From the NCBI RefSeq assembly GCF_001682865.1, contig NZ_MAQX01000001.1, positions 1,245,290 through 1,309,289 of the forward strand: a stretch of DNA of 64,000 nucleotides, given 5' to 3'. The first letter of the stretch is position 1. Each line of letters begins with the position of its first letter. The position numbers were made by a program, and so were the translations under genes. Shown here in pieces: positions 9,323-17,772 of this stretch. The notes beneath the pieces were generated by a model. It did no database searches, was not told the origin of the DNA, and saw nothing but the letters and a program-made list of their open reading frames with translations. This DNA comes from Bacillus sp. FJAT-26390 (GTDB lineage: Bacteria; Bacillota; Bacilli; Paenibacillales; Paenibacillaceae).

Positions 9323-9351
9323 TCGACAATCGATTTAAATTGATTTATAAT
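9323..9351 (+). promoter_or_regulatory. Probable vegetative promoter of mtnD
   Basis: TCGACA (9323-9328), a 17-bp spacer and a perfect TATAAT (9346-9351), 41 bp before the mtnD start. It lies in the 142-bp region shared with the divergent metH. Confidence 0.6.
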
Positions 9352-9392
9352 AATTATATCATTTTATTTCTATAGGAAAAGAGGGAATGTTC

Positions 9393-9941
9393 ATGGCTGA
9401 AATTAGAATTCGCAATACAGAGGAACGGATTCAAGGTGAAGAGGCTGTCCGTGCATTTCTAGAAAACCAAGAGGTGCTTTACGAGCATTGGAACCCAGCT
9501 AAGCTGGAAGAAGGCTTACAACAAAAATTTGTTCTCTCCGATGAAGAGAAGCAGCAAATATTAGCGACTTATGACGACGAAATCCAAGACTTGGCTGCTC
9601 GTCGCGGCTATAAAACATGGGATATCATCGCATTGTCCGATGCTACGCCTAACCTTGATGAGCTTCTTAAAAAATTCGAAAACGTTCATACCCATACGGA
9701 AGATGAAGTTCGTGCAATTACTGCTGGACGCGGCATCTTCATTATCAAAGGTACGGATGATGTTGGTTATTTTGACGTTGAACTCGAAGCTGGCGACGTG
9801 ATTTCCGTACCGGAATACAAGCCGCATTTCTTCACGCTAATGGACAACCGTCAAATCGTAGCTGTTCGCCTATTCATCGAAACAGAAGGCTGGATTGCTC
9901 ATCCATTTGCTGACGAGAAGTTCGCAGGAACCAAAGCGTAA
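9393..9941 (+). CDS. mtnD: Acireductone dioxygenase (methionine salvage)
   Basis: 182 residues. Cupin fold with the metal ligands of the ARD family visible as HTHTEDE (H99, H101, E105) and H145 in KPHFF. It oxidises the acireductone formed from methylthioribose to the 2-keto acid precursor of methionine, using Fe2+ (or an off-pathway reaction with Ni2+). The first in-frame ATG (9387) sits directly on the AGAGGGA ribosome site, so the second ATG at 9393, eight bases away, is the likelier start. It stands alone here, divergent from metH; other mtn genes are not in the window. Confidence 0.93.
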   Translation: MAEIRIRNTEERIQGEEAVRAFLENQEVLYEHWNPAKLEEGLQQKFVLSDEEKQQILATYDDEIQDLAARRGYKTWDIIALSDATPNLDELLKKFENVHTHTEDEVRAITAGRGIFIIKGTDDVGYFDVELEAGDVISVPEYKPHFFTLMDNRQIVAVRLFIETEGWIAHPFADEKFAGTKA

Positions 9942-9961
9942 AACTTATTTTAACATAATGC

Positions 9962-10005
9962 AAGCCCCTCGTTAGCAGCTAAAGCTGCATACGAGGGGCT
10001 TTTTG
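9962..10005 (+). terminator. Rho-independent terminator of mtnD
   Basis: Stem AAGCCCCTCGT / ACGAGGGGCTT (9962-9972 and 9991-10001) with an inner GCAGC/GCTGC stem, followed by TTTTT. It sits between convergent mtnD and the HAD gene. Confidence 0.9.
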
Positions 10006-10015
10006 TTGCTATTAT

Positions 10016-10804
10016 TTAAGAGCCTAGCAGCTGCAGCAGCTCTTCTAAATGCTTAATTTCATGGGTAGGAACGATTTCGTCCGTGCGTACAGCGCCGTGG
10101 CGATTGATCCAAACCGAGGTCATGCCTATCGTATTCGCACCGAGAATATCCGTCGTGAGCTTATCGCCCACCATTATGCCGTGATCCTCTTCGACGCCGA
10201 GACGCTCAAGCGCGTGCTTAAAGATAGAAGCGGCTGGTTTGCCTTGACCGAATTCACCCGAAATTATAATATGATCGAAATAAGGAATCAGTTCCGGTAC
10301 GCCGGCAAGCTTTTCCCGCTGCAAATCAGGAGATCCGTTCGTCAGCAAAAGCAGCTTGTACTTTCCTTTGAGTGCGTCTAGAACACGGAACGTTTCTTCG
10401 TATACGATAGGACGTGCGCGACGTTCAGCAGGAAATTGCTCGGCAAGCCTCACGCCAAGCTCTTCATCATCTACGCCAAGTGCTTTCAGGCCTTGTGTCC
10501 AAGCCGCTTTACGATAGCCGGGAGCGAGACTCTCAAGCTTACGGAATTCCTCTTGCTCGCCTTCGCGAAAAGGCGCCCAAAGTCCTTCAAACGGGTTGAT
10601 TCCGATCATCTTCGTAAAAGGAAATGTTTCATACGATTCATAAAGGGCTCTCGCTTCACGGCGAACCGATTCCTCGAGCTCTGCAGGATCTACGCCTGTC
10701 GCATCCGCTGCCGCTTGGCATGTAGCTTCAAACGCTTCCTTTACGCTGAGGTCATCCCACAGCAATGTGTCGTCCAAATCAAATAATACTGCTTGTTTAG
10801 CCAT
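10016..10804 (-). CDS. HAD-superfamily hydrolase
   Basis: 262 residues. All four HAD motifs are present: FDLDDT at 8-13 (nucleophile D9, acid D11), LLTNGSP (motif II), the lysine in GKPAASIF (motif III), and GDKLTTDILGA (motif IV). An alpha-helical cap of the C1 type lies between motifs I and II. This architecture matches small-molecule phosphatases such as YsaA/YjjG; the substrate (nucleotide, phosphoserine or sugar phosphate) cannot be told. It has the same direction as the next two genes upstream, with gaps of 24 and 26 bp, so probably an operon. Confidence 0.8.
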   Translation of the reverse strand: MAKQAVLFDLDDTLLWDDLSVKEAFEATCQAAADATGVDPAELEESVRREARALYESYETFPFTKMIGINPFEGLWAPFREGEQEEFRKLESLAPGYRKAAWTQGLKALGVDDEELGVRLAEQFPAERRARPIVYEETFRVLDALKGKYKLLLLTNGSPDLQREKLAGVPELIPYFDHIIISGEFGQGKPAASIFKHALERLGVEEDHGIMVGDKLTTDILGANTIGMTSVWINRHGAVRTDEIVPTHEIKHLEELLQLLGS

Positions 10805-10828
10805 CGTTGTTCGAACTCTCCTGCCTAT

Positions 10829-11335
10829 TTATTTTTGCGAGAAAGAAATGCCGTTTGCTTGTGCGAAGACTTTCAGCTTATCGCCGATTTCTTCGGTAGG
10901 GAAACGGTTAGTCAATTTTGAGAACACCCAGTTGCCGCCTTTGTGCTGCTCCACGATCACATAACCCTTTTGAACGCTAATGCCTTTAATGTTGGACGCA
11001 GGAATGCGTTTATCTCCTGTCAGACGGCGAGACTGAACAAAGTCTTTGCCAATCGTAATATAAGGCCTGCGGAAGAAAAACAGTGCCGCAAGCAAAATAT
11101 AACAGCCTACCGTGATCCAAAACATCGTGTCCATTTTAAACTGTGTTGAGCTTTGCATCAAAATGACGTACATGCCGATAAACAAAATCAATAAGATAGG
11201 TGCAATATAATTGCGCCCAACGATTTTCTCCGATTTCTCAGCATTAAATACGATTTGACCATTGCCTTGCTTCTTGCGTTGTTTGTTCACAACATTCATA
11301 TTTTTGCGCACTTTGCGCTCCCAGGAACGTGACAA
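10829..11335 (-). CDS. Conserved small membrane protein, function unknown
   Basis: 168 residues. A basic N-terminus (about 1-40) precedes two hydrophobic helices (about 44-60 and 70-88), followed by a roughly 75-residue cytoplasmic tail that reads like a small beta-rich domain (ITIGKDFVQSRRL, IKGISVQKGYVIVEQ). The pattern of two helices plus a beta tail resembles bacterial PH-like (YcxB/bPH) membrane proteins, but no signature is decisive. It lies between a HAD hydrolase and an aldo/keto reductase with short gaps. A function cannot be assigned. Confidence 0.65.
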   Translation of the reverse strand: MSRSWERKVRKNMNVVNKQRKKQGNGQIVFNAEKSEKIVGRNYIAPILLILFIGMYVILMQSSTQFKMDTMFWITVGCYILLAALFFFRRPYITIGKDFVQSRRLTGDKRIPASNIKGISVQKGYVIVEQHKGGNWVFSKLTNRFPTEEIGDKLKVFAQANGISFSQK

Positions 11336-11361
11336 GCTGATTCTCCTCCTAATTGTTAACG

Positions 11362-12351
11362 CTATTCGAATGGTCTGCGGAACTTCTCAATGAAGCGATT
11401 CGGATAATCATCCGGCAATGCGCTAATTTGCTCCAAACGGTTCCACACTTCGCTTGGCATCTCCCAGCCGATAGACCCCATGTTGTCCTCAAATTGTTCT
11501 AGCTTACTCGCACCGAATATCGGTGAAGTAATGCCTTCACGCTGAATAAGCCAGCGGAGAGCAACTTGAGCAGGCGATTTGTCCAGTTCCTTGGCCGCTT
11601 CAAGCAGAGCATCGAGAATGAGAAAGTTTTTGTCTAGAGCCCGGTTAACCCATGCGCTCTCTCCGACCTTTGAGATCAAGCGCCCCTCTGTCGGCTCTTC
11701 TCTGTTGTAGCGTCCCGTTAGGAAGCCGCCGCCTATTGGAGCCCAAGGAATGATGCCTACTTTCTCCTCTAAGCATAACGAGAGCATTTCGCGGTCCATT
11801 TGTCTGCTCACTAAGCTGTATTGGGGCTGAATGGACACAAATCGCACATAACGGTTAACATCGCTAACCGCAAGTGACTTCATCAGCTGCCACGCAAAAA
11901 AGTTAGAGCATCCTATGTATCGAACTTTGCCGGAAGTAACGAGATCATCAAGCGTACGGAGCGTTTCTTCAATTGGCGTAGCATGATCCCAAACATGGAC
12001 CTGGTACAAATCAATATAATCGGTTTCAAGACGTTTCAGACTTGCATCAACGCCATCCATTATATGCTTGCGAGACAAACCTACCCCGTTTATATTGGCG
12101 GATGTGGTCATACGCACCTTTGTAGCAAGGACGATGTCTGATCGTTTGTTTTTGATGGCTTTGCCGACAATCTCCTCGGAACGGCCGCTTACATAAACGT
12201 CGGCCGTATCGAGAAAATTGCCCCCGCGATCTACAAAACGATCAATCATGTCGATTGAATCCTCTTCACTTGTCGTATTGCCAAATGTCATCGTTCCCAA
12301 ACATAGCTCGGATACAGCCAGTCCACTTTTTCCTAACAGATTATATTTCAT
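11362..12351 (-). CDS. Aldo/keto reductase
   Basis: 329 residues, standard length. The catalytic tetrad of the family is visible: D48 and Y53 in LDTADVY, K78 in LATKV, and the His in DLYQVHVWD (about 119). The C-terminal NADPH-binding part includes FGASKLEQFEDN. It reduces aldehydes or ketones with NADPH; the substrate is unknown. The N-terminal GTMTFGNTTSEEDS is typical of the YajO/YrpG branch. It lies 45 bp downstream of the YnzC-type gene on the same strand. Confidence 0.88.
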   Translation of the reverse strand: MKYNLLGKSGLAVSELCLGTMTFGNTTSEEDSIDMIDRFVDRGGNFLDTADVYVSGRSEEIVGKAIKNKRSDIVLATKVRMTTSANINGVGLSRKHIMDGVDASLKRLETDYIDLYQVHVWDHATPIEETLRTLDDLVTSGKVRYIGCSNFFAWQLMKSLAVSDVNRYVRFVSIQPQYSLVSRQMDREMLSLCLEEKVGIIPWAPIGGGFLTGRYNREEPTEGRLISKVGESAWVNRALDKNFLILDALLEAAKELDKSPAQVALRWLIQREGITSPIFGASKLEQFEDNMGSIGWEMPSEVWNRLEQISALPDDYPNRFIEKFRRPFE

Positions 12352-12396
12352 CTAAATACCCTCCCATGGCTATTAAATGAGTATGACTGTCGTTAG

Positions 12397-12591
12397 TTAG
12401 TGCTTGATGTTTTTGTCGCTGTCATCCACAATTTCAATTGTTTCCAGCTGCTGGCGAAAATTGTTTTTGAAGTTGGTCAAATATTGCTTGCGCAGCTCAT
12501 CTCTTTCAGCCATTTCTTCATCGGTTAAGCCTACCGATTTATTTTTACGAGCTAGCTCGTTAATACGTTCAATTATTTTCGAAAATTCCAT
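12397..12591 (-). CDS. DUF896 (YnzC-like) small protein
   Basis: 64 residues from the chosen start, MEFSKIIERINELARKNKSV, then LTDEEMAERDELRKQYL: a two-helix hairpin of the UPF0291/DUF896 family. An upstream ATG at 12612 lies on the AGAGGAGT ribosome site itself, so the ATG at 12591 is preferred. In B. subtilis the homologue ynzC is the third gene of the SOS operon yneA-yneB-ynzC; here it is about 3.5 kb from yneA on the same strand with an ABC efflux operon between. The biochemical role is not known. Confidence 0.85.
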   Translation of the reverse strand: MEFSKIIERINELARKNKSVGLTDEEMAERDELRKQYLTNFKNNFRQQLETIEIVDDSDKNIKH

Positions 12592-12616
12592 TACTTGCTC
12601 TACTCCTCTCATGATG

Positions 12617-12677
12617 AAAAAACCTCTACACTATACTTTGACATTTTCAACGTTCAGTTGTCAAGGAATCGTAGAGG
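12617..12677 (-). terminator. Terminator of the ABC efflux operon
   Basis: On the minus strand a stem of GCCTCTAC / GTAGAGGT (12671-12677 and 12623-12629), with an inner TTGACA/TGTCAA pairing, is followed by TTTTTT. It closes the HlyD-permease-ATPase operon and separates it from the YnzC-like gene. Confidence 0.8.
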
Positions 12678-12712
12678 CTTCATATTTAAAGGATTCAATT
12701 ATTGTAGAGCTA

Positions 12713-13795
12713 TTATTGCAAAACGACCTGATCGCCAACCTTCAGCCCTTCAAGAACTTCAGTGAGTTCCGGCGTTTCAAGACCAATTTTAATTTCCTTT
12801 CTTTCATACTGGCCATTTCCGGAATCCAGCATAACAAAATGTTTATCCTTTTCGCGAATGATCGCTATCGATGGTACAGCAGTCGTATTTTCTTTGCGTT
12901 CGGTCTCAATGGCACCATTCAAGCTTAAACCCGCTATCAAATACTCGCTAGGCTCTAGAACGATTACCACCTCGAACTGAGCAGCTTGATTTAGGTTGTT
13001 CTGATCCGTCCCTGTTTTCGCAAATTTTGATACTCTCAGCACTTTCCCTGTCAGCTTCAGATCCTTCATCGCGTTCATCTTCACTTGGACGGGCATGCCT
13101 GGCTTAATGCGGAATACGTCCTGCTCTCCAACTAATGCGATGAATTGCAGCTTATTTAAATCAACAACCTTGCCCACATATTCATTATCCGCCAAAGCCT
13201 GCGGCCGTTTGTTAGCATTGTCGAACAAAAAGATACCCGTAGCCGGCGAGCGGAGGCTCGACTCTTTCAGCTTATTCTTCTTCACTAGCAGCTCTTTGGC
13301 TTGAATGCTCGAAGTCACTTCATTCAATTCCTTCGTCAAACGAGCGATTTCCTTCGTTACAAGCAGTTTTTTGCGTGCTTCTTCTGTCGATTCTAGCGGG
13401 TTCGCTTCATCATCCACCTGACTCAAATAGTCGTTCAGGTCAGCCTCAAGGCTAGCCTTATGTAAAGCCGCCTCCGCTTGCAAAATCTCGTTTTGCACAG
13501 CAGTTTGATCGAGTTTAAACAGCACATCGCCTTTCTTCACCTGCTGACCGTCTTCGATTGCCCATTCAGTCACTTTAGAGCCATAAGGGGCATATACAAG
13601 CGTTTCTTGCTCATACAATGACTTTCCTTTCACCTCAACCTTATTCGCAATCGTTTCTTTCGTTACTTGAAAGGCAATAGGCTGCGAGTCTGACGTTATC
13701 TCTACAAGCTTGGTCGGATTTCCCATTCTATATAAAACAAAGCTAATTCCAATAATAACAAGTCCAATGATTCCCCACTTTATTTTCTTCTTCAT
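12713..13795 (-). CDS. HlyD/MacA-type membrane fusion protein of ABC exporter
   Basis: 360 residues. One N-terminal anchor (about 6-23), a split lipoyl-like domain (APYGSKVTEWAIEDGQQVKKGD, then LRSPATGIFLF), a helical hairpin between them (about 105-180), and a beta-barrel C-terminus. In Gram-positives such proteins couple to MacB-type permeases to export peptides or antibiotics. Last gene of an ATPase-permease-adaptor operon (27 bp after the permease) and followed by a terminator. Confidence 0.85.
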   Translation of the reverse strand: MKKKIKWGIIGLVIIGISFVLYRMGNPTKLVEITSDSQPIAFQVTKETIANKVEVKGKSLYEQETLVYAPYGSKVTEWAIEDGQQVKKGDVLFKLDQTAVQNEILQAEAALHKASLEADLNDYLSQVDDEANPLESTEEARKKLLVTKEIARLTKELNEVTSSIQAKELLVKKNKLKESSLRSPATGIFLFDNANKRPQALADNEYVGKVVDLNKLQFIALVGEQDVFRIKPGMPVQVKMNAMKDLKLTGKVLRVSKFAKTGTDQNNLNQAAQFEVVIVLEPSEYLIAGLSLNGAIETERKENTTAVPSIAIIREKDKHFVMLDSGNGQYERKEIKIGLETPELTEVLEGLKVGDQVVLQ

Positions 13796-13821
13796 CTTTA
13801 AGCTCCTTCTTATACTCTAAA

Positions 13822-15180
13822 TTAATCACGTCTAATCGCTGTCAAAGCATCTGTACGGGATGCGCTCACCGCGGGGTAAATACCTGAGAAAATGCCGGTA
13901 GCAAGCGCGAACGCCATGCCAATGGGTATCGTTAATAGCGGAATAAAAATAATAACCGAATCCTGCTCACCGGATAAATTCGTTATAAGACCGTTAATGC
14001 CCCAAACGATCCAGTATGAAAATAGTACGCCGAGCAATCCGCCAAGCAGCCCCAGCAAGGCCGCTTCTACGATAAACATATTTCGAATTTGGGCAAGGTT
14101 AGCGCCAAGCACCTTCATAATGCCAATTTGCCTTCGCCTCTGGTAGGTAGACATCGTCATCGCAACGACGATAGATATCGAAGCGATAATAAGAATAAAA
14201 ACACCGATGCCAAGAGCAGCTGCTTTTATTATTTTAAACTCATTTGCAAGCCGTTCCTTTTGAAATAAATTGGTTTGCGTGGAGACAACAAGCTTTTTGA
14301 GCTGCTGCTCGACCTGCTCGATATTGGATTGATTATCAACCTTCACAATAATGGAATTATAGGATTCCTGTTCATCTCCTCGCATTTTGAGCTCTTTCTT
14401 AAGCAGCTCCGCTGTTGCAATGGAAATGTAGCCCTTCTTGTCATACATGATCTGGTCATCTTTGACGCCAGTTGGTTTTTTCAGTACGCCAACGACTCGC
14501 AGCGGCCTGGTTAGAATCTGTCCATCTGCAGAGTAATAGCGAAACTGAATTTGCTTCTGATATAAGGGGGTGGGAATTTTGTTTAAGTTTTGATATTGCT
14601 CATACACCGCATCATCGTAAGGATTCGCGTTTATTTGATCTTGCATATTCTGTTTGGTTACTTCGTCAAAAAGACCCATCGTTGCGCCATAGCTTAGCAC
14701 GATCGTATCCTCAAGGTCTGAAGGTCCCCCTTGCAAAAATTTATGCCCGAAATCCGTTAGAACCTCCAGATCCGTGCCGATCAATTGGGTTTGATTTTGC
14801 GAGATAAGCCCGTCTAATGTCGTCAGCTCCATGTAATCAAGCTGCTGAAATGGTGCGGCAGCCGTCACATGCTGAATTTTCCTCATTATATCCAGCTTTT
14901 GCTGCGTCAATTTACCTTGCTTTAACGATTCGCTTTCACTCTCGGATGAAGGTTTATTGCCCACTGCTTGGGCGCCCGTATTTGCCGTTACCGTAATTTC
15001 ATCCATTTTCAAATAGCTGTTCATTTGCTGCTCGACATAAATCTGGGCGGACTCACCAATGCTCATCGCAACAATAATGGCGGCACAGCCTATGGATATA
15101 CCTGCTGCGCAAAGTGCGGTTACGACCTTTCTGCGCTTCACTTGATCCCATGATAATCGTGTAATATCACTTATTCTCAA
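13822..15180 (-). CDS. MacB/FtsX-type ABC exporter permease
   Basis: 452 residues. One helix near the N-terminus (about 18-42), a large extracellular domain rich in Q/T/N (about 45-320), and three C-terminal helices (about 322-440) containing YQRRRQIGIMKVLGA, the FtsX/MacB signature. The start is TTG at 15180 overlapping the ATPase stop in TTGA, meaning translational coupling. With its ATPase and HlyD partner it forms a MacAB-like extrusion system; the exported compound is unknown. Confidence 0.87.
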   Translation of the reverse strand: MRISDITRLSWDQVKRRKVVTALCAAGISIGCAAIIVAMSIGESAQIYVEQQMNSYLKMDEITVTANTGAQAVGNKPSSESESESLKQGKLTQQKLDIMRKIQHVTAAAPFQQLDYMELTTLDGLISQNQTQLIGTDLEVLTDFGHKFLQGGPSDLEDTIVLSYGATMGLFDEVTKQNMQDQINANPYDDAVYEQYQNLNKIPTPLYQKQIQFRYYSADGQILTRPLRVVGVLKKPTGVKDDQIMYDKKGYISIATAELLKKELKMRGDEQESYNSIIVKVDNQSNIEQVEQQLKKLVVSTQTNLFQKERLANEFKIIKAAALGIGVFILIIASISIVVAMTMSTYQRRRQIGIMKVLGANLAQIRNMFIVEAALLGLLGGLLGVLFSYWIVWGINGLITNLSGEQDSVIIFIPLLTIPIGMAFALATGIFSGIYPAVSASRTDALTAIRRD

Positions 15181-15890
15181 TTTTGTGGCACCCCCGCAAG
15201 CATACTTTCTCGAGCGGACTCTTGCTCCGTCACCAGATACCCATCCCGAAGCGAAATAATTTTTTCCGTTTGGGCGGCAACCTCACGTTCATGCGTGACG
15301 ATGATAAACGTCGTTTCCATCGTTTTGTTCAATCGCTTCAAGATCATAATAATTTCTTCCTCGGTTTTTGTATCCAAATTACCCGTAGGCTCGTCCGCAA
15401 AAATGACCGAAGGCTCAGTGATCAAAGAGCGGGCAATACTGACACGCTGCTGTTGACCGCCTGAGAGCTGCGACGGAAACAACTCCGCCTTATCCGGAAT
15501 CCCCACCTGCTCAAGCAAAGCAAGCGCCTTTTTTTTCCTAATGGATGGATGAATGGATTGGAACACTAGCGGCAGCTCAACATTTTCACGTACCGTCAAA
15601 TTTGCAATAAGCTCATACGCTTGAAAAATAAAACCGATATGCTTGCGCCTAAACTCAGCCAATTTGTTTTCGTTCATCGTAACGATATTGTGGTCTGCAA
15701 TGAAAATTTGTCCTTCCGTTGGCTTCATCAAGCCCGCCATTAAATTAAGCAGTGTAGATTTACCAGAGCCGGAACTACCTAATAACGCAATCATTTCACC
15801 CTTATGTACATCGAAGCTAATATTCTGCAATACTGCAGTCGCTTCATTCCCATTTATGAAGGAATGGGATAACTCTTCAACACGTAACAA
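15177..15890 (-). CDS. MacB/LolD-type ABC exporter ATPase
   Basis: 237 residues from the chosen start. Walker A GSSGSGKSTLL, Q-loop FIFQAY, signature LSGGQQQRVSIARSL, Walker B VIFADEPTGNLD and switch H in VTHERE are all present. The frame is open back to an ATG at 15959, but that region (GSCFACSSIGGG) is not ABC-like; TTG at 15890 has AAAGGAGAGG five bases upstream and gives MLRVEELSHSF, the usual beginning. It energises the permease encoded immediately downstream (4-bp overlap). Confidence 0.9.
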   Translation of the reverse strand: MLRVEELSHSFINGNEATAVLQNISFDVHKGEMIALLGSSGSGKSTLLNLMAGLMKPTEGQIFIADHNIVTMNENKLAEFRRKHIGFIFQAYELIANLTVRENVELPLVFQSIHPSIRKKKALALLEQVGIPDKAELFPSQLSGGQQQRVSIARSLITEPSVIFADEPTGNLDTKTEEEIIMILKRLNKTMETTFIIVTHEREVAAQTEKIISLRDGYLVTEQESARESMLAGVPQN

Positions 15891-15975
15891 TTCAGCCTCT
15901 CCTTTCAGTCCCCCACCAATAGACGAACAAGCAAAGCACGAACCCTGCAGTTCAAACAAAAAAACTTTCCAAATG

Positions 15976-15998
15976 AAGTAGAGTCCACTGATCTACTT
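15976..15998. promoter_or_regulatory. Palindrome upstream of the ABC efflux operon
   Basis: AAGTAGA / TCTACTT (15976-15982 and 15992-15998) around a 9-bp centre, in the 164-bp gap between yneA and the exporter ATPase start. There is no T-run beside it, so it looks more like an operator (or weak hairpin) than a terminator. Its regulator is unknown. Confidence 0.4.
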
Positions 15999-16054
15999 GA
16001 TTCAGAAAGCTATTTATAATTAAAACTTTCTATTAATTGTAAATGAAATTCAGC

Positions 16055-16429
16055 TTAAATGCTAGGAATAATTAACCTCTGGCCCGGCATAATCTCAGAA
16101 GATTGTAAATCATTACGATCTTGAATTAAATAAATGATATATCGAATATCTTGCTTCCCATCCGTAAACTGCTGCGCAATACCCCACAGTGTATCCCCAG
16201 AATGTACGGTTACCACTTGTTCATTAACTGCTGCTTCTGCCGGATGATTGCCGGATGCATATGTTCCTATCATTAGAAAGCTAGTAAACAATAGTGCGAA
16301 CACGGCCGTGCAAACGATGATCTTAGCTGCATGCTTCTTCATCAACCGTTTGACCAAGTGGCCGAGAACCACTGCTTTGCCTGTTTCTTGTTTGTGTATC
16401 GTTCTATAAAAGCTTGGACTAGTTATCAT
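16055..16429 (-). CDS. yneA: YneA-like SOS cell-division suppressor (TM + LysM)
   Basis: 124 residues. A basic N-terminus, one transmembrane helix (about 36-56), a short linker and a C-terminal LysM domain (about 73-121: [16 protein letters not shown] ... MPGQRLIIP). This architecture and its position divergent from lexA match B. subtilis YneA, which delays septation after DNA damage. The start at 16429 has GGGGTG seven bases upstream; an internal ATG at 16342 is possible but has no ribosome site. Two LexA boxes lie in its promoter region. In B. subtilis yneA is followed by yneB and ynzC, which is not so here. Confidence 0.88.
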   Translation of the reverse strand: MITSPSFYRTIHKQETGKAVVLGHLVKRLMKKHAAKIIVCTAVFALLFTSFLMIGTYASGNHPAEAAVNEQVVTVHSGDTLWGIAQQFTDGKQDIRYIIYLIQDRNDLQSSEIMPGQRLIIPSI

Positions 16430-16441
16430 TTTTCAGCACCC

Positions 16442-16557
16442 CAAACGTTTGTTCTGTTTTTAGATTACACGAACAGACGTTTGGTGTCAACGAAAAAAAT
16501 ACGAACTTCTGTACTTAAGAACTTATGTTTGTACGAACTCCGGTTCTATGTTATAAT
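16442..16557. promoter_or_regulatory. Divergent yneA/lexA SOS control region with four LexA boxes
   Basis: Four matches to CGAAC-N4-GTTYG: 16442-16455 (CAAAC-GTTT-GTTCT), 16470-16483 (CGAAC-AGAC-GTTTG, a perfect consensus), 16518-16531 (AGAAC-TTAT-GTTTG) and 16534-16547 (CGAAC-TCCG-GTTCT). The yneA promoter on the minus strand is TTGACA (16485-16490), 17 bp, TAATCT (16462-16467), with the perfect box inside the spacer. The lexA promoter is TTGTAC (16529-16534), 17 bp, TATAAT (16552-16557), with the last box inside its spacer. Both genes should therefore be repressed directly by LexA. Confidence 0.9.
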
Positions 16558-16588
16558 TTGCTACAAATCTACTAATGGAGTGATCACA

Positions 16589-17209
16589 GTGTCGAAGATT
16601 TCTAACCGACAACATTCAATTCTTGAATTTATAAAGAATGAAGTCCGGGAGAAAGGCTATCCACCCTCCGTTCGAGAAATCGGCGAAGCTGTTGGATTGT
16701 TATCCAGTTCAACCGTTCACGGTCATTTGGACCGTTTGGAGAAGAAAGGGCTAATTCGCCGAGATCCCACTAAACCGCGTGCTATTGAAATTTTAGATCA
16801 AGAAGGCGTAGACGGCATTATTCCCCTTTCTGTAGCTAAAGTACCTATCGTAGGTAAAGTTACTGCAGGCGTGCCGATAACTGCCACTGAGAACATCGAA
16901 GAATACTTCCCGCTTCCTTCCCATTTTGTTGGAGACAGCAGCGTATTCATTTTGAACGTCATGGGCGAGAGCATGATCGAAGCCGGTATTCACGATGGTG
17001 ATTACGTTATTGTCCGTCAGCAGCAAACCGCTAATAACGGAGAAATCGTTGTAGCGATGACTGAAGACGATGAAGCTACGGTAAAAACTTTCTACAAGGA
17101 GAAGAATCACATTCGCTTGCAGCCAGAAAACTCCACGATGCAGCCGATTCTACTCCAAAATGTTACGATTCTAGGCAAAGTCATCGGGCTTTTCCGTGAT
17201 ATCCATTAA
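16589..17209 (+). CDS. lexA: LexA repressor
   Basis: 206 residues. N-terminal winged helix ([15 protein letters not shown] ... [12 protein letters not shown]), a linker, the self-cleavage site Ala-Gly in VTAGVPI, the catalytic serine in [10 protein letters not shown] and the catalytic lysine in TVKTFYKE. The frame is open upstream to 16331, but the GTG at 16589 follows TGGAGTG with proper spacing and gives the LexA N-terminus [10 protein letters not shown]. It represses SOS genes until RecA filaments trigger its autocleavage. Autoregulated through boxes in its own promoter. Confidence 0.97.
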   Translation: MSKISNRQHSILEFIKNEVREKGYPPSVREIGEAVGLLSSSTVHGHLDRLEKKGLIRRDPTKPRAIEILDQEGVDGIIPLSVAKVPIVGKVTAGVPITATENIEEYFPLPSHFVGDSSVFILNVMGESMIEAGIHDGDYVIVRQQQTANNGEIVVAMTEDDEATVKTFYKEKNHIRLQPENSTMQPILLQNVTILGKVIGLFRDIH

Positions 17210-17226
17210 ACGAAGCAAATGTACAT

Positions 17227-17277
17227 AAAGAAGAGGCTGAATCGATGCATACGCATCTGCGATTCAGCCTCTTCTTT
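17227..17277 (+). terminator. Long hairpin after lexA
   Basis: Eighteen-bp perfect stem AAAGAAGAGGCTGAATCG / CGATTCAGCCTCTTCTTT (17227-17244 and 17260-17277) starting 18 bp past the lexA stop. The trailing T-run is short (TTTGCG), but the stem is strong. Confidence 0.75.
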
Positions 17278-17444
17278 GCGATTATAATGAACCACGGCAT
17301 TCAAACGTTTGCCCCCCTGCCCTTCTCAATCCAATCAGCACAATGCCTGCAAGTAGCTCTTAGCTGTATGACAAACACCCAATCACCCGGCGTTTATCCC
17401 GCATAACCTATATGGTATTCAACAAATAAGGAGGTGCATTGAAA

Positions 17445-17555
17445 ATGTCCGGTTTTGTTGGTGGGGCTTTTACAAATCTAGGCACCATTTTAGTTTTGTT
17501 TATCTTATTGGTGATTATCGCGTGCAGCTGTGGCTTCGGCTTCGGCGGCTATTAA
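17445..17555 (+). CDS. YjcZ-family sporulation mini-protein
   Basis: 36 residues: MSGFVGGAFTNLGTILVLF, then a hydrophobic stretch and IACSCGFGFGGY at the end. The one-helix design with a Gly/Phe/Tyr-rich tail is that of the YjcZ family of small proteins found in endospore formers. AGGAGG lies 10 bases upstream of the ATG, and a strong terminator follows, so this is a free-standing gene despite its size. Expression during sporulation is inferred from the family; a role in the spore envelope is likely but unproven. Confidence 0.8.
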   Translation: MSGFVGGAFTNLGTILVLFILLVIIACSCGFGFGGY

Positions 17556-17588
17556 TTCAAACATTCAGCTTTCATAATATTGAAACCA

Positions 17589-17615
17589 AAAAAGACCCAT
17601 GTTATGGGTCTTTTT
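17589..17615 (+). terminator. Terminator of the YjcZ-type gene
   Basis: Perfect 12-bp stem AAAAAGACCCAT / ATGGGTCTTTTT (17589-17600 and 17604-17615) with a GTT loop and T-run. Confidence 0.9.
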
Positions 17616-17772
17616 GTATGCAGTCTATATCCAGCATCAAAGCAAGCTTACATTTATATGTATGAAAATGCTCCACTTCAGATAACATGCCGAAATGAAG
17701 ATGGGCAAGTTACATAGGCATCGCTCCAAGCATAGGCTGTTTTTATTAAACGAATAATTGGAGGTATACTTG

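Noticed and set aside
9251..9386. SAM-I (S-box) or T-box riboswitch upstream of metH
   Set aside because: The region is short, AT-rich, and no conserved core or terminator/antiterminator pair could be traced.
16331..16588. N-terminal extension of lexA to 16331
   Set aside because: It overlaps the promoters, LexA boxes and the divergent yneA gene; GTG 16589 has its own ribosome site and matches LexA N-termini.
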